In this document: positions 26,207 through 35,572 of the stretch, in pieces
How positions within the stretch are numbered: position 1 is the stretch's first letter
Layout of the letters: every line of letters starts with the position of its first letter
Source: Gemmatimonadota bacterium
GTDB lineage: Bacteria > Gemmatimonadota > Gemmatimonadetes > Gemmatimonadales > Gemmatimonadaceae
Assembly (NCBI GenBank): GCA_021299375.1
Contig: JAJTGR010000017.1
Span: 90,011-154,010, forward strand
DNA: 64,000 nt
Direction: 5' to 3'
Made by a program: the position numbers and the translations under genes
The notes under the pieces: generated by a model
Told to the model about the DNA's origin: nothing
Database searches by the model: none
The model's input: only the letters and a program-made list of their open reading frames with translations

Positions 26207-29200
26207 GGGACGGGTACGCACCGGACATCGGCGCCTCCGACCTCGGGCACACGGACGCGGACGCCGCTCGACAGCGTGAGCGTCACGGTACACGAGAGCT
26301 GGCGCGGGTGATCGGTACTGGCTTCGCGACCCCGCTCACGCAGGTCGATCCGATACGTGCCCGCGGGCGCCGGCCCGAGGGGAATGATGCCGTCGTCGAA
26401 CACCTCGAGGGGCTGCGCTCGTGCGCCCTTGTGGTCGAGCGACAGGAGCGTGCCCGTCCAGGCGCCCGGCGGGGCCTCGGCCACGCCGCTCGCGGCGGGC
26501 ACATAGGGAATGTTGACGCGTGTCTCGCCAAAGGGCACAAGCAAGGACCACTGCACCGGCACACTGGTGACGAGGGAGCGTCCGTCGGGGCTGTAGGTGA
26601 AGGGCAGCTCCGGACTCACCGGGATCGCGTCGAGCACCGGCAACCCGGTAGCCACGAACTGGCCAGCGGCATCGGTCCGGAACGTGGTCCGCCCAACGCG
26701 AATCACCAGATTGGCAAGCCGCGGCTCGGCGGGGCCGGGTTGGCCGTTGCCATCGAGATCTTCGAAGGCCACGCCGGCAATCGCGGACCGGAGCGCCACG
26801 AAGTCATTGCTGAGCCGCACGCCGCTCGTGCCGGGACGGACCGAGGCGGACCCGAGGAGTGTCGTCGTAGACTGGGCGACCCCGCGTACACTGCCGAGGA
26901 CCGATTGCACCAGCGTGGCAAAGGGGCCCTGCTGCTGGAACTGCACACGGACGCTTGCCCCCATGAAGGGGCGCCAGTCGGCGGCGGCCTGCACCTGCAA
27001 CCCGGGGCCCATCGCCAGCGCGGCCTGTGCGCTGACAAGCTGGAGCCGCTGCTGCGTGTCCATCGCGCCGCTCAGCGTGGTGAGCGTACGGCGCAGCAGA
27101 GTGGGGCCCCGACGCCATTGCGGCACGGTGAGGCTCAGGGTGGCGGTGCCCCCGCGCTGGGGCACCGGATCGAAGGGGCCCCGCTGCTGAATCCCGTCCC
27201 ATATCGCCTGGAGCAGCATGCCATTCGTGCGGACCCCGACGGTGCCGGAAAGCCCGGCCGCGACGGAGTGCGAATAAAGAAGCTCACGCCACTGCGAGCT
27301 GATCCAGAAGCGCCCGAGGTCGCGGGCGAACGGTCGGATCGTGACCTGCGCCTGTCGCTCCTGAACGGAGAACCGCGCCCGGGCGCCCAACCAGAAGGGG
27401 GCGCGGGCGGAATCGATCACTTCCTGGCCAACCTCGAGACGCAGCCGGAGCGAGGGCTGGAATACGGCGCGCGCGCGCCACCAGCCCTCCCGGGCCGCCT
27501 CCCCGCGAACCTGAAGGGCGTTCACGGGCGAAGCCGCGACGGTGGCGTACGGTTCGCTACGGACGATGCCGTCGGGGAAGCGCAACTGGTAGCTGCCGGC
27601 GCGCACGGTGAGGCGGGTGCTGAGGCCGATGCGCAGGTCCGCGTTACCCATGAGCCCGCACGCCCCGACCCCCAGCCGGCACTCGCTCCCCAGCATGTCG
27701 AGCGACTGCGCGGTCAGGCCGTACTCCACCTGGCGCGCGGCGATGAGATCGGTTTCGAGACCGAAGAGGGCAGAACTGCGCCGCACCCCGTCGGCGGTGT
27801 AGATGGCGACTTCAATGGCGTTTTCCCCGAACATCACTGGTACCGGCAGCGACCAGTGCCCGGTGCTGTCGGCGGTCGCGATGCCGATGACCTGGCCATT
27901 TCGCGAGATCTCGACTTCGGCGCCCGGCGGCGCCGACCCGCTGCGCACCACGGTGCCGATGTTCGCAGAGCGCAGGAACGGCGCATTCGTGAGCGAGACG
28001 CCATTGCCCGAGATGGGCAATGGTCCCGTGCTCGAGCCTGCCCCAAGGCGCAGCTGCCGCAGCCAGGGATTCTTCGGGTTGCCGCCGAGCCAGCTCGTCA
28101 TGGCATCGAGCCGACGGTGGCCGGTGAGTCGTGAGGAGATGATCTGGGTGGAGAGGCCACCGCCGAGGACGGTCGTACCGAGCGTCGACACGGCCATGTG
28201 ATCGCCGGTGGTGTTGTCGACGGCCGCATTGTAGGTCAGGGTCAGTCCCGACGGCAGCCAGCCTCCGCGCTGCAGACGGCTGGCGGGGGACCACGTGAGC
28301 AGCTCGGCAAGCCCGTCGCTCTCCACCTGTCGGCGCGGCCGACTCGCCGTGAGGCGCGGAAGCAACTCACGAGGCGTATCGACCACGAGCGTCGAGGTGG
28401 GCTCGTCGACGCGCGCCGAAATCCCCATCAGCGCGGGGAGGTGGACCGGATCGACGTACCAATCGCCCCCTTCCCACTGGAGCGCCTGTGCACCGAGCTC
28501 CACCTGTTCGGTGACGCGGCTGCCAACCCGTCGGGTGGCCGTGCCGGTGCGGGGGTCGACGGTCACCACGAGGAGCTGCTGTCCTCGCGAGGTGATGTGC
28601 AGGGCGCGCGGGCCCAGGCTGTCGACGGCGATGCCCAGGAGGCGAGCCACTCCGCGCAGCGGGACGCGCGAATGTCCGAGGGAAGGTCCCTCGAGCGTCA
28701 GGATGGTTCCGACCTCCACGCCGGCGACCGCGACCGCCAGGACGCCCACATCCGGATCGCGTCGCAGGGTGTCGGTCCCTGTGCGTAACGGATCGACGAG
28801 CCCGATCGATCGCGTGGCGGTGATGGTGTCTGCGGCCGTGGGTGTGCGGGGGCCCCGTGAGACCGTGCCGGTCTGGTCGCGGGGCAGAACGCCGAGCGTG
28901 TCGGCCGGGATCTCCACTCCCTCCGGCTCCTCGAGGTCGTCGGGCTTCTCGGGCGCCTCAGGTGCCTCAAGTGACGCATCGTGCGGGGGCTGCCACGAGG
29001 TGAGGGCGCCCCACGGGGCGGCGGGGGCGGCGTCGAGTCGCTCCCCAGGAGCTGTCGGAGGATTGCCGGATCCGTCTGGTGGCGAGGTAAGCGGAGCCGT
29101 GACGGTGACCGGCGTGAAGGGCAGGACAAAACCCTCGGGAAGATCCGGCCGGCGTGACGTGACGGTCACCCGCACCTGTTGTACGCGCGCGAGGACAGCG

Positions 29201-29997
29201 GCGGGGACCGGCAGGCTCACGCGGGGGGTCAATGCGTGGTAGACGGCCAGCTGGCGGGTTTCCGAGGCGAGCACAGTGCCGTTCGCGTCGAGCGCATCGA
29301 GTTGGAGAGCGCCCACGGCCGCCCCGTTCCCCGTGCGATCGAAGCGGAGGGAAAGCTCGACCCCACTGGGACTGCGCACCGCCGACGTGATCGCCGCCGT
29401 GAGCCCCGTTCGCACCGGCCCCTTGCGGAAGTACACGGGGATGACGGTCTGCACCTGCAGGCTGATCTCGCCAGCGACCCCAGGGTTAGTAGTAGTGCCG
29501 GTCGTGGGCCGCTCGTCGCGTCGGCTCGTGATGGACATGCGCGCCCAGTATTCACCATCGGCCAGCGCCGCCCGGGACAGCGCCACGATGCGCACGATCT
29601 GCGTAGCGCCGGGCGCGAGGCGGAAGCGGACGGGGGAGAAACGAATCAGGGGAACGGCCGAGTTGGCGGGGGCGACGGAGTCGTCGAGTATCCGCACGGT
29701 CGTCGCGCCGGTGCTGCTGTCGGTCACGAGGTCCCCGTATCGCAGCCCGATCCGCACGTCGAGCGGGACCTCATTCTGATTGAGAACCGTTATGGCGCCA
29801 CTGGGGGTACGATCGGTGACGTGGATGACCTGGGGGGCGACGCTTGTGGCCTGCGCCAGCAGGGGCGCTGGCGCGAGGAGCAGGGTGGCCGCCACCCACG
29901 TCGCCAGTCCGCGACGGGCGCGCGTCAGGAGTCTCCGCGCCCCGCGAAGGGGCGTGCGGGCCACGCGGTGGGAGGAGGCCAGTCCCGAATTGCACAT
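26203..29997 (-). CDS. Fused PapD-like chaperone and outer-membrane usher (single polypeptide)
   Basis: One uninterrupted frame of 1264 residues from ATG 29997 (GTG 30030 would add 11). Order: signal peptide to about residue 50 (WVAATLLLAPAPLLAQA); chaperone-like two-domain part about 55-300, with SPVRFRLAPGATQIVRI (the pilus-chaperone G1-type signature) and TVIPVYFRKG; Pro/Glu-rich linker about 305-410; a small alpha/beta domain about 420-545 (GGDWYVDPVHLPALMG); a beta-barrel usher region about 570-1070 with alternating strands and the plug-type Ig segment AEVEISRNGQVIGIATADS; a Cna-B/SD-repeat-like domain about 1080-1125 (GVAFEDLDGNGQPGPAEPR); and a C-terminal beta region. Classical systems encode chaperone and usher as separate proteins: the chaperone is soluble in the periplasm. 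Here it would be tethered to the secretion pore. Domain calls are from motif reading only. Confidence 0.75.
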   Translation of the reverse strand: MCNSGLASSHRVARTPLRGARRLLTRARRGLATWVAATLLLAPAPLLAQATSVAPQVIHVTDRTPSGAITVLNQNEVPLDVRIGLRYGDLVTDSSTGATTVRILDDSVAPANSAVPLIRFSPVRFRLAPGATQIVRIVALSRAALADGEYWARMSITSRRDERPTTGTTTNPGVAGEISLQVQTVIPVYFRKGPVRTGLTAAITSAVRSPSGVELSLRFDRTGNGAAVGALQLDALDANGTVLASETRQLAVYHALTPRVSLPVPAAVLARVQQVRVTVTSRRPDLPEGFVLPFTPVTVTAPLTSPPDGSGNPPTAPGERLDAAPAAPWGALTSWQPPHDASLEAPEAPEKPDDLEEPEGVEIPADTLGVLPRDQTGTVSRGPRTPTAADTITATRSIGLVDPLRTGTDTLRRDPDVGVLAVAVAGVEVGTILTLEGPSLGHSRVPLRGVARLLGIAVDSLGPRALHITSRGQQLLVVTVDPRTGTATRRVGSRVTEQVELGAQALQWEGGDWYVDPVHLPALMGISARVDEPTSTLVVDTPRELLPRLTASRPRRQVESDGLAELLTWSPASRLQRGGWLPSGLTLTYNAAVDNTTGDHMAVSTLGTTVLGGGLSTQIISSRLTGHRRLDAMTSWLGGNPKNPWLRQLRLGAGSSTGPLPISGNGVSLTNAPFLRSANIGTVVRSGSAPPGAEVEISRNGQVIGIATADSTGHWSLPVPVMFGENAIEVAIYTADGVRRSSALFGLETDLIAARQVEYGLTAQSLDMLGSECRLGVGACGLMGNADLRIGLSTRLTVRAGSYQLRFPDGIVRSEPYATVAASPVNALQVRGEAAREGWWRARAVFQPSLRLRLEVGQEVIDSARAPFWLGARARFSVQERQAQVTIRPFARDLGRFWISSQWRELLYSHSVAAGLSGTVGVRTNGMLLQAIWDGIQQRGPFDPVPQRGGTATLSLTVPQWRRGPTLLRRTLTTLSGAMDTQQRLQLVSAQAALAMGPGLQVQAAADWRPFMGASVRVQFQQQGPFATLVQSVLGSVRGVAQSTTTLLGSASVRPGTSGVRLSNDFVALRSAIAGVAFEDLDGNGQPGPAEPRLANLVIRVGRTTFRTDAAGQFVATGLPVLDAIPVSPELPFTYSPDGRSLVTSVPVQWSLLVPFGETRVNIPYVPAASGVAEAPPGAWTGTLLSLDHKGARAQPLEVFDDGIIPLGPAPAGTYRIDLRERGREASTDHPRQLSCTVTLTLSSGVRVRVPEVGGADVRCVPVP

Positions 29998-30295
29998 AGT
30001 CGTCCGATTGACGCACGACCAGCGCGACACGTAACGGCCCTGCCGGTGACGAAATGTTCCGGCCGTGCGCCCGGTGCGCGAACTGCGCCAGCGCGCGCTC
30101 AGGCCCGCTTCAGTTTGGGTGGGAGGCGACGATACTGACGGTCGAACGGGGGAGCGGTATCCGCGACGCTGTCACGCGGCTGGCATCATCCCTCACGGCA
30201 AACAAACGCTGGCCACACGCGTGATGACGGACCTGTCACGTCGTGCGTCTTCAGTGTACGAACGACGCTGTTCGGCCCCTCAATCTGGACTTCCC
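29998..30295. other. Divergent control region between the usher operon and the DUF4402 gene
   Basis: 298 bases between two divergent starts. An imperfect promoter for the plus strand could be TTCAGT-17 bases-ATACTG near 30110-30140, but it is weak and I do not rely on it. No obvious operator repeats. Both transcription units of the putative fimbrial island must start here, so co-regulation is plausible. Confidence 0.4.
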
Positions 30296-30847
30296 ATGCA
30301 ACCGATCACACTCCGACATGCCGCGCTGGCGGCGCTCCTCCTGGGCGCGGCTCCGCTCGCAGCACAGGCCGGCCCCGTCCAGACCGTCAATGTCCCCGTG
30401 AGTGCCCGGGTATTCACGCCCCTCACGGTGACCAGCACCGACAACCTGCGGTTCGGTACCCTATACGCCCCTTCGACCACGCCGAAGGCGGTCGACTTCA
30501 TCGACAACGCCGCCAGCGGTGGCCGGGCCCGGGTGACCATCGCCGGCGAGGGGGGCGCCGCACTGAACGTGGTGCTGACCGTCCCGAGCGAACTGACGAG
30601 CGGCGGGAACAGCCTGTCCGTCGGCAGCTTCGCCCTCCGTTGGAATACCAACGATGCGGACGGGGCGGGCACCGACGTCAACCTGACCGCTGGCAGTAAC
30701 ACCATCTCGCTCACGATGCCGGGATCGAACGCGACAACCCAGAACATGTACCTGCGCTTCCGCGCGACCGCCTCGCCGACCGCGAACCAGGCGGCGGGGA
30801 GCTACACCGGTCAGATCGGTGTGAGCGTGAATTACACGGGCGCGTAA
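30296..30847 (+). CDS. Single-domain DUF4402 secreted protein (pilin-like)
   Basis: 183 residues from ATG 30296. Signal peptide MQPITLRHAALAALLLGAAP with cleavage after AQA, then a beta-rich DUF4402 domain: VNVPVSARVFTPLTVTSTD, LRFGTLYAP, a glycine/serine-rich middle, and the C-terminal GSYTGQIGVSVNYTGA. No Cys. The length of about 160 mature residues and the terminal strand fit a major structural subunit polymerised by strand exchange, but this is inferred from the neighbouring usher. Divergent from the usher operon and followed by a very strong terminator, so it is a stand-alone unit. Confidence 0.8.
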   Translation: MQPITLRHAALAALLLGAAPLAAQAGPVQTVNVPVSARVFTPLTVTSTDNLRFGTLYAPSTTPKAVDFIDNAASGGRARVTIAGEGGAALNVVLTVPSELTSGGNSLSVGSFALRWNTNDADGAGTDVNLTAGSNTISLTMPGSNATTQNMYLRFRATASPTANQAAGSYTGQIGVSVNYTGA

Positions 30848-30887
30848 GGCGCATCCGCCCGCCACGGGGGCAGTACACGGGCCACAG

Positions 30888-30919
30888 GGGGCCGACGTCC
30901 GCACGCGGACGTCGGCCCC
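30888..30919 (+). terminator. Perfect 14-bp hairpin after the DUF4402 gene
   Basis: GGGGCCGACGTCCG (30888-30901) and CGGACGTCGGCCCC (30906-30919) with a CACG tetraloop, the longest perfect stem in the window. It separates the pilin-like gene from the mreB promoter; strong expression of the upstream gene would explain the need for it. Confidence 0.75.
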
Positions 30920-30967
30920 GCGCCGTTGGGGGAGCGCGGGAAGCGTAGGTCACGGATTCACAACAGC

Positions 30968-30996
30968 TTGTCTGCTCTCGTCGAGACCGATACCTT
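30968..30996 (+). promoter_or_regulatory. Promoter of the mreBCD-mrdA-rodA operon
   Basis: TTGTCT (30968-30973), 17-base spacer, TACCTT (30991-30996), about 70 bases before the mreB ATG. The -10 box matches the TA(G/C)CTT form seen before hisS, dusB and truA. Confidence 0.5.
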
Positions 30997-31066
30997 ACGC
31001 CCTCGTCGCACGACCGGCCCTCATCAGGCGAGCGCCCCGCCGCTCTCGCCGAATCGATCCCCTTGG

Positions 31067-32104
31067 ATGTTCTGGCCCTTCAGCAAGTCGAATTCGTTCT
31101 TCCCGGCCAACGCCATCGCCGTTGACCTCGGCACGGCCAATACGCTGATCTACGTGAAGGGGGAGGGGATCGTGCTGAACGAACCCTCGGTCGTCGCGCT
31201 CGACCGCGAGACCAAGAAGATCAAGGGCGTCGGCCTCGAGGCCAAGCGCATGCTCGGGCGCACCCCCGACGGCATCATGGCCGTGCGTCCCATGAAGGAC
31301 GGCGTGATCGCCGACTTCGACGTGACCGAGAAGATGCTCCGGTACTTCCTCACGCTGGTGATCGACAAGCACGTCTTCAAAGTGAAGCCGCGCGTGATCG
31401 TGTGTGTCCCGAGTGGCATCACGGAAGTGGAGAAGCGCGCCGTGCGCGACTCGGCGTTGGGCGCCGGCGCGAAGGAGGTGTTCATGGTGACCGAGCCGAT
31501 GGCGGCCGCGATCGGGGTGGGGCTCCCGGTGGAAAGCCCCACGGGCAACATGGTGATCGACATCGGCGGTGGCACCACGGAGATTGCGGTCATCGCGCTC
31601 TCGGGCATCGTGAGCGACACGAGCATCCGCACCGGCGGCGACGAACTGGACATCAGCATCGTGCAGTTCATGCGCAAGAACTACAATCTGCTGATCGGCG
31701 AGCCCACTGCCGAGCAGATCAAGATCCAGATCGGCTCCGCCTATCCGGTGGGTGAGGAGCGCGAGATGGAAGTGAAGGGTCGCGATCTCGTCTCGGGCAT
31801 TCCGAAAACGGTGCGCGTCCACTCGAGCGAGATTCGCGAAGCGGTCCAGGAGCCGATCCAACAGATCGTCGATGCGGTCCGTCGCGCGCTCGAGATTACG
31901 CCGCCCGAGCTGGCCTCCGACATCGTGGATCGGGGGATCGTCATGACCGGGGGCGGGGCGCTCATTCGGGGGCTCGACGTGCTCCTCAGTCAGGAGACCG
32001 GCCTGCCCATTCACGTCGACGAGGATCCGCTGACATGCGTGGTGCGCGGCACCGGCAAGATTCTCGACGACGAAGAGAAGTACTGGTCGGTTCTCACCAC
32101 CTGA
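31067..32104 (+). CDS. mreB: Rod-shape-determining actin homologue MreB
   Basis: Cytoskeletal ATPase directing lateral wall synthesis. 345 residues, normal length, from ATG 31067. The N-terminal [11 protein letters not shown] is the amphipathic membrane-binding segment; ATPase motifs [13 protein letters not shown] (phosphate 1), [15 protein letters not shown] (phosphate 2) and [13 protein letters not shown] (adenosine) are intact. First gene of a five-gene elongasome operon. Confidence 0.97.
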   Translation: MFWPFSKSNSFFPANAIAVDLGTANTLIYVKGEGIVLNEPSVVALDRETKKIKGVGLEAKRMLGRTPDGIMAVRPMKDGVIADFDVTEKMLRYFLTLVIDKHVFKVKPRVIVCVPSGITEVEKRAVRDSALGAGAKEVFMVTEPMAAAIGVGLPVESPTGNMVIDIGGGTTEIAVIALSGIVSDTSIRTGGDELDISIVQFMRKNYNLLIGEPTAEQIKIQIGSAYPVGEEREMEVKGRDLVSGIPKTVRVHSSEIREAVQEPIQQIVDAVRRALEITPPELASDIVDRGIVMTGGGALIRGLDVLLSQETGLPIHVDEDPLTCVVRGTGKILDDEEKYWSVLTT

Positions 32105-32120
32105 CGGCAGTCTGAGGCGC

Positions 32121-33224
32121 GTGGCACGCAACGTTCGTGCGGACGGGCGACTCGACACCGGCCTCGTGCTGGTGTGTCTCGTGCTGTCGCTGCTGGCGCT
32201 GGTCTCGCCACGCAAGACGCGGGATGATGTGGCGGGTTTGCTGCGTACTCGCATACTTGCACCGCTGGTGGCGCTGGAAGGTCGCGCGGCCGCCGTCCGA
32301 GCGGCGGTGCGGACCCGGTCGGTGGTGCTCACCATGCGCGGCCGCTCGTTGACCGACACGCTCAGCCTGCGCGCGATCGCCGACGAAAACACAACCCTTC
32401 GCGGGCTGCTCGGCCTGTCGAGCCGGTTGCAGGATGGTTTCGTAGTGGCCGAGATACTGCCCGTGCGGCCCGGGAGCGAGTTCGAGATCACGCTGAACGC
32501 GGGAAGCGCGGTAGGGGTGCAGGCATTCCTGCCGGTGGTAAACGGCGCTGGCCTGGTGGGTATGGTGGAGCGCGTCGATGCACAGACGAGTAGCGCCATC
32601 ACGTGGGCGCATCCGGACTTTCGGGTGAGCGCGATGAGCGTCGATCAGGACGCGTTCGGCATCGTACAGCCGCACCTCGCCGCCGACGCCGAACGATGGC
32701 TGCTGGAGATGCGCGGCGTCCCCTTCCGCGCCACGCTCGATTCCGGTGCCCTGATCGTCAGCTCAGGGCTCGGCGCCACGTATCCACGCGGGATCCCGGT
32801 CGGTACCGTGATCGGCGAGCTGAGCACGCCGGAAAAGTGGGCCCGCACGTACCTGCTCAAGCCCGCCGTGCTGCCGGACGACATCGGACCGGTGCTGGTA
32901 CTCCTGCCGGCGCGTGCGACGCTGGGAGTGAATGGCGTCTGGACGAGTGTGAGCGCGGCGGACAGCGCGGCCCGGGCCGTGGCGGCGGCTGGGGACTCGC
33001 TTGCGCGTCGGGCGGCGTTCGATGAACTGGCCGCTCGGCGTGCCGTGTTCGACTCGCTCGGGGCGGACAGCCTGCGTCGCATTGACACCGTGGGGGGGCC
33101 GTCGCCGGCGCGACCGGTGGCCAACCCTCGACAGCGCCTCGACAGCGTGACACGCCGGGACTCTGTCCGTGGGCCGGCCACGCCGGCCCGGTCCGTGCCT
33201 CCGCCGGCGGAGGGACGGTGGTAG
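32121..33224 (+). CDS. mreC: Cell shape protein MreC
   Basis: Periplasmic scaffold linking MreB to PBP2. 367 residues from GTG 32121. One TM helix at about 13-30 (TGLVLVCLVLSLLALVS), a coiled-coil-like segment about 45-90, and the beta-domain containing VVNGAGLVGMVERVD and VVSSGLGATYPRGIPVGTV-type core, here IVSSGLGATYPRGIPVG. The C-terminal about 90 residues are an Ala/Arg/Pro/Asp-rich extension of low complexity, longer than in most MreC. Confidence 0.93.
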   Translation: MARNVRADGRLDTGLVLVCLVLSLLALVSPRKTRDDVAGLLRTRILAPLVALEGRAAAVRAAVRTRSVVLTMRGRSLTDTLSLRAIADENTTLRGLLGLSSRLQDGFVVAEILPVRPGSEFEITLNAGSAVGVQAFLPVVNGAGLVGMVERVDAQTSSAITWAHPDFRVSAMSVDQDAFGIVQPHLAADAERWLLEMRGVPFRATLDSGALIVSSGLGATYPRGIPVGTVIGELSTPEKWARTYLLKPAVLPDDIGPVLVLLPARATLGVNGVWTSVSAADSAARAVAAAGDSLARRAAFDELAARRAVFDSLGADSLRRIDTVGGPSPARPVANPRQRLDSVTRRDSVRGPATPARSVPPPAEGRW

Positions 33225-33733
33225 CGCGCCCCCCAGCCCCGACTCCGGGATTCGGCAGTGCGGTGCGCGCATGGCTGGGGTTCCTGCTGCTGATAGTCGC
33301 CCAGTTCGGCGTCCGGCCGCTGATCACCGGACGCGCGACCGTGGACTTCGCGGTGGTCGCGGTGCTGTTCGCCGCGGTGCGCATGCGGCCCGGGTTCGCG
33401 GCCCTCACCGGCTTTCTTGTGGGCGTGGCGCTCGACAGCCTGGCGCCGTCGCAACTCGGGAGCACGGCATTGGTGATGACGGCCATCGCGTATGGCGCGT
33501 CGTGGCTCAAAGCCGTGTTCTTCGCCGATCATGTGGCGCTGACTGCGCTGTTCATTTTTGGGGGCAAGTGGCTGTTCGACATCGCGACCACGTTGCTCAC
33601 GGGAGGATCGGCCGGCACCTCGCTGGTGGCGGCGTTGCTGATCTGGGCGCCGTTGTCGGCAGCCCTCACGGCGGCGGTGGCGGCTGTCCTGTTGCTGCTC
33701 TTCCGTCCGTTGTACCACCCGCAGTCACTCTAG
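33218..33733 (+). CDS. mreD: Cell shape protein MreD
   Basis: Polytopic inner-membrane partner of MreC. 171 residues, GTG start overlapping the mreC stop by 7 bases. Five to six hydrophobic segments fill the protein after residue 18, with the family feature GFLVGVALDSLAP in the middle. Identified mainly by size, topology and position between mreC and the PBP2 gene. Confidence 0.88.
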   Translation: MVARPPAPTPGFGSAVRAWLGFLLLIVAQFGVRPLITGRATVDFAVVAVLFAAVRMRPGFAALTGFLVGVALDSLAPSQLGSTALVMTAIAYGASWLKAVFFADHVALTALFIFGGKWLFDIATTLLTGGSAGTSLVAALLIWAPLSAALTAAVAAVLLLLFRPLYHPQSL

Positions 33734-33797
33734 GGGGCGATCGATGCAGCGCGGACCATGGTCGATCGCGGGCGAGGATTGATCCCGGCATGGCTCG

Positions 33798-35558
33798 ATG
33801 AGCTACCATCCGAATTCTGTGCTCCGCCGCGCGCGGGTGGCGCGGGTTGTGCTCGTCGCGGCGTTTCTCGCACTTGGTGGCGCGTTCTTTCGCGCGCAGG
33901 TGCTCAGGAATGCCGAGTTTGTCCTTGCGGCTGAAAGCAATCGGCTCCGCGAAGTGCCGTTGCCAGGGGCGCGCGGCATCATCTACGATCGGCATGGCGA
34001 GATCATCGCTGAGAACCTTCCTGGCTACTCGGTCTCGATCCTCAGCCCCAGCAGCGACTCCCTGAAGGCAGCGCTCCGCTCGCTGTCCAGGGTGATCGAG
34101 ATCGATTCCGTGCAGCAGGCCCTCGCCTTGCGACGCTACCGCGCGGCGCCCACCCGTCCGGCGGTGATCTTCAACAACGCGAGCTTCCAGATCGTGTCGG
34201 TGCTCGAGGAGCGTCGGGCGGAGTTTCCTGGCCTCATCATCCAGAGCGCGCCCAAGCGCTACTACCCTGACGGTGAGGCCGTGGCGGCGCTCATCGGATA
34301 CACCGGGGAGATATCGGAGGCGGAGTTGGAAAAGGAGCGCTTCACGGGCTACAAGGCCGGTCAGCAGGTGGGCAAGGCCGGTCTTGAACTGCAGTACGAG
34401 GAGCGGTTGCGGGGGCGCGAAGGCCAGCGGTTTGTCGAGGTCGACGCGCTCAATCGGGTCGTGCGGGACAACGGCGTCCGCCCGGATGTGCCGCCGGAGG
34501 CGCCCCCGCCGTTACGCACCAACATCGATCTCGATCTCCAGAAGTACGCTCACTCGTACTTCGGTGACTCGCTTCGTGGCGCCGTGGTGGCCATGGATCC
34601 GACCACCGGTGGCGTGTTGACCCTCTACAGCGCCCCCAGTTACGACATCAACCGGTTCGTCGGCGGCATCTCCCCGTCGTACTATCGGGAGCTGAGCAGC
34701 CATCGCTACAAGCCGATGTACAACCGCGCATTGCAGGGGCGCTATCCTCCGGCCAGCACGTGGAAGCTGGCAACCGCCGTGCTCGGACTCGAGCGCGGTC
34801 TGGTCACGATGGATACGCGGATGCCGCAGCCCTGCACGGGCGGCTATTACTACGGCCGCGTGTTCAAGTGCTGGGACAAGCGGGGGCACGGCGACGTGAC
34901 GCTGGCGCAAGCCATCGCGAAGTCATGCGACGTGTATTTCTATCAGCTCGGGCTCAAGATCGGCCTGACCAACCTGTTGGCCGGAGGGGTGTCCCTCGGG
35001 TTCCGTGACCGTACAGGGATCGACCTGCCGAACGAGAACCGCCCGTTCTGGCCTGCCACGACCGAGTACTTCGACCGGGAGTACGGGCCCCGCGGGTGGA
35101 ATCGGTCGGTGGTCCTGAGTTTGTCCATTGGCCAGGCCGACAACGCGCAGACCCCGTTGAACATGGCCCGCTTCTACACCGCCCTGGCCACGGATGGCCG
35201 TGCGGCGACGCCCCATATCGTCGCCCGTGAACCGGAGCGAAAGCAGATCCTGAACCTCACGCCAGCGCAGCTGAAGGGGGTGCAGGACGCGCTGTCGGAC
35301 GTCGTGACGCGTGGGACGGCCGCCGGTGCACAGATCCGGGGGCTCACCATTGCGGGCAAGACGGGCACCGCCCAGATGACCAGGCAGGAGGACGCCGCCT
35401 GGTTTGTGGGCTATGCCCCGGCGGATTCACCGAAGATCGTGGTCGCGATCATCATCGAGGAAGGGCTGCACGGGTCAACCGCCGCCAAGGTGGCCACCAA
35501 GCTGATGGAACGCTATCTCAAGACGAAGCTCACCATGTCCTCGGTCACCAACGACTGA
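33798..35558 (+). CDS. mrdA: Penicillin-binding protein 2 (elongation transpeptidase)
   Basis: Class B PBP that cross-links lateral-wall peptidoglycan together with RodA. 586 residues: TM anchor about 14-33, pedestal domain with GARGIIYDRHGEIIAEN, transpeptidase domain from about 235. Active-site motifs: STWK (320-323, nucleophile Ser320), SCD (376-378, replacing SxN) and KTG (521-523). 64 bases after mreD and 14 before rodA. Confidence 0.95.
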   Translation: MSYHPNSVLRRARVARVVLVAAFLALGGAFFRAQVLRNAEFVLAAESNRLREVPLPGARGIIYDRHGEIIAENLPGYSVSILSPSSDSLKAALRSLSRVIEIDSVQQALALRRYRAAPTRPAVIFNNASFQIVSVLEERRAEFPGLIIQSAPKRYYPDGEAVAALIGYTGEISEAELEKERFTGYKAGQQVGKAGLELQYEERLRGREGQRFVEVDALNRVVRDNGVRPDVPPEAPPPLRTNIDLDLQKYAHSYFGDSLRGAVVAMDPTTGGVLTLYSAPSYDINRFVGGISPSYYRELSSHRYKPMYNRALQGRYPPASTWKLATAVLGLERGLVTMDTRMPQPCTGGYYYGRVFKCWDKRGHGDVTLAQAIAKSCDVYFYQLGLKIGLTNLLAGGVSLGFRDRTGIDLPNENRPFWPATTEYFDREYGPRGWNRSVVLSLSIGQADNAQTPLNMARFYTALATDGRAATPHIVAREPERKQILNLTPAQLKGVQDALSDVVTRGTAAGAQIRGLTIAGKTGTAQMTRQEDAAWFVGYAPADSPKIVVAIIIEEGLHGSTAAKVATKLMERYLKTKLTMSSVTND

Positions 35559-35572
35559 GCAGGGACTGACCG

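Noticed and set aside
26308..28134. Long plus-strand open frame opposite the usher
   Set aside because: No start signal, no recognisable motif and a low-complexity product; the minus-strand usher has a signal peptide and continuous domain structure.
30065..30295. Upstream extension of the DUF4402 protein
   Set aside because: The stretch before ATG 30296 is Arg-rich and non-conserved-looking, and the signal peptide begins exactly at the ATG; it is the control region.
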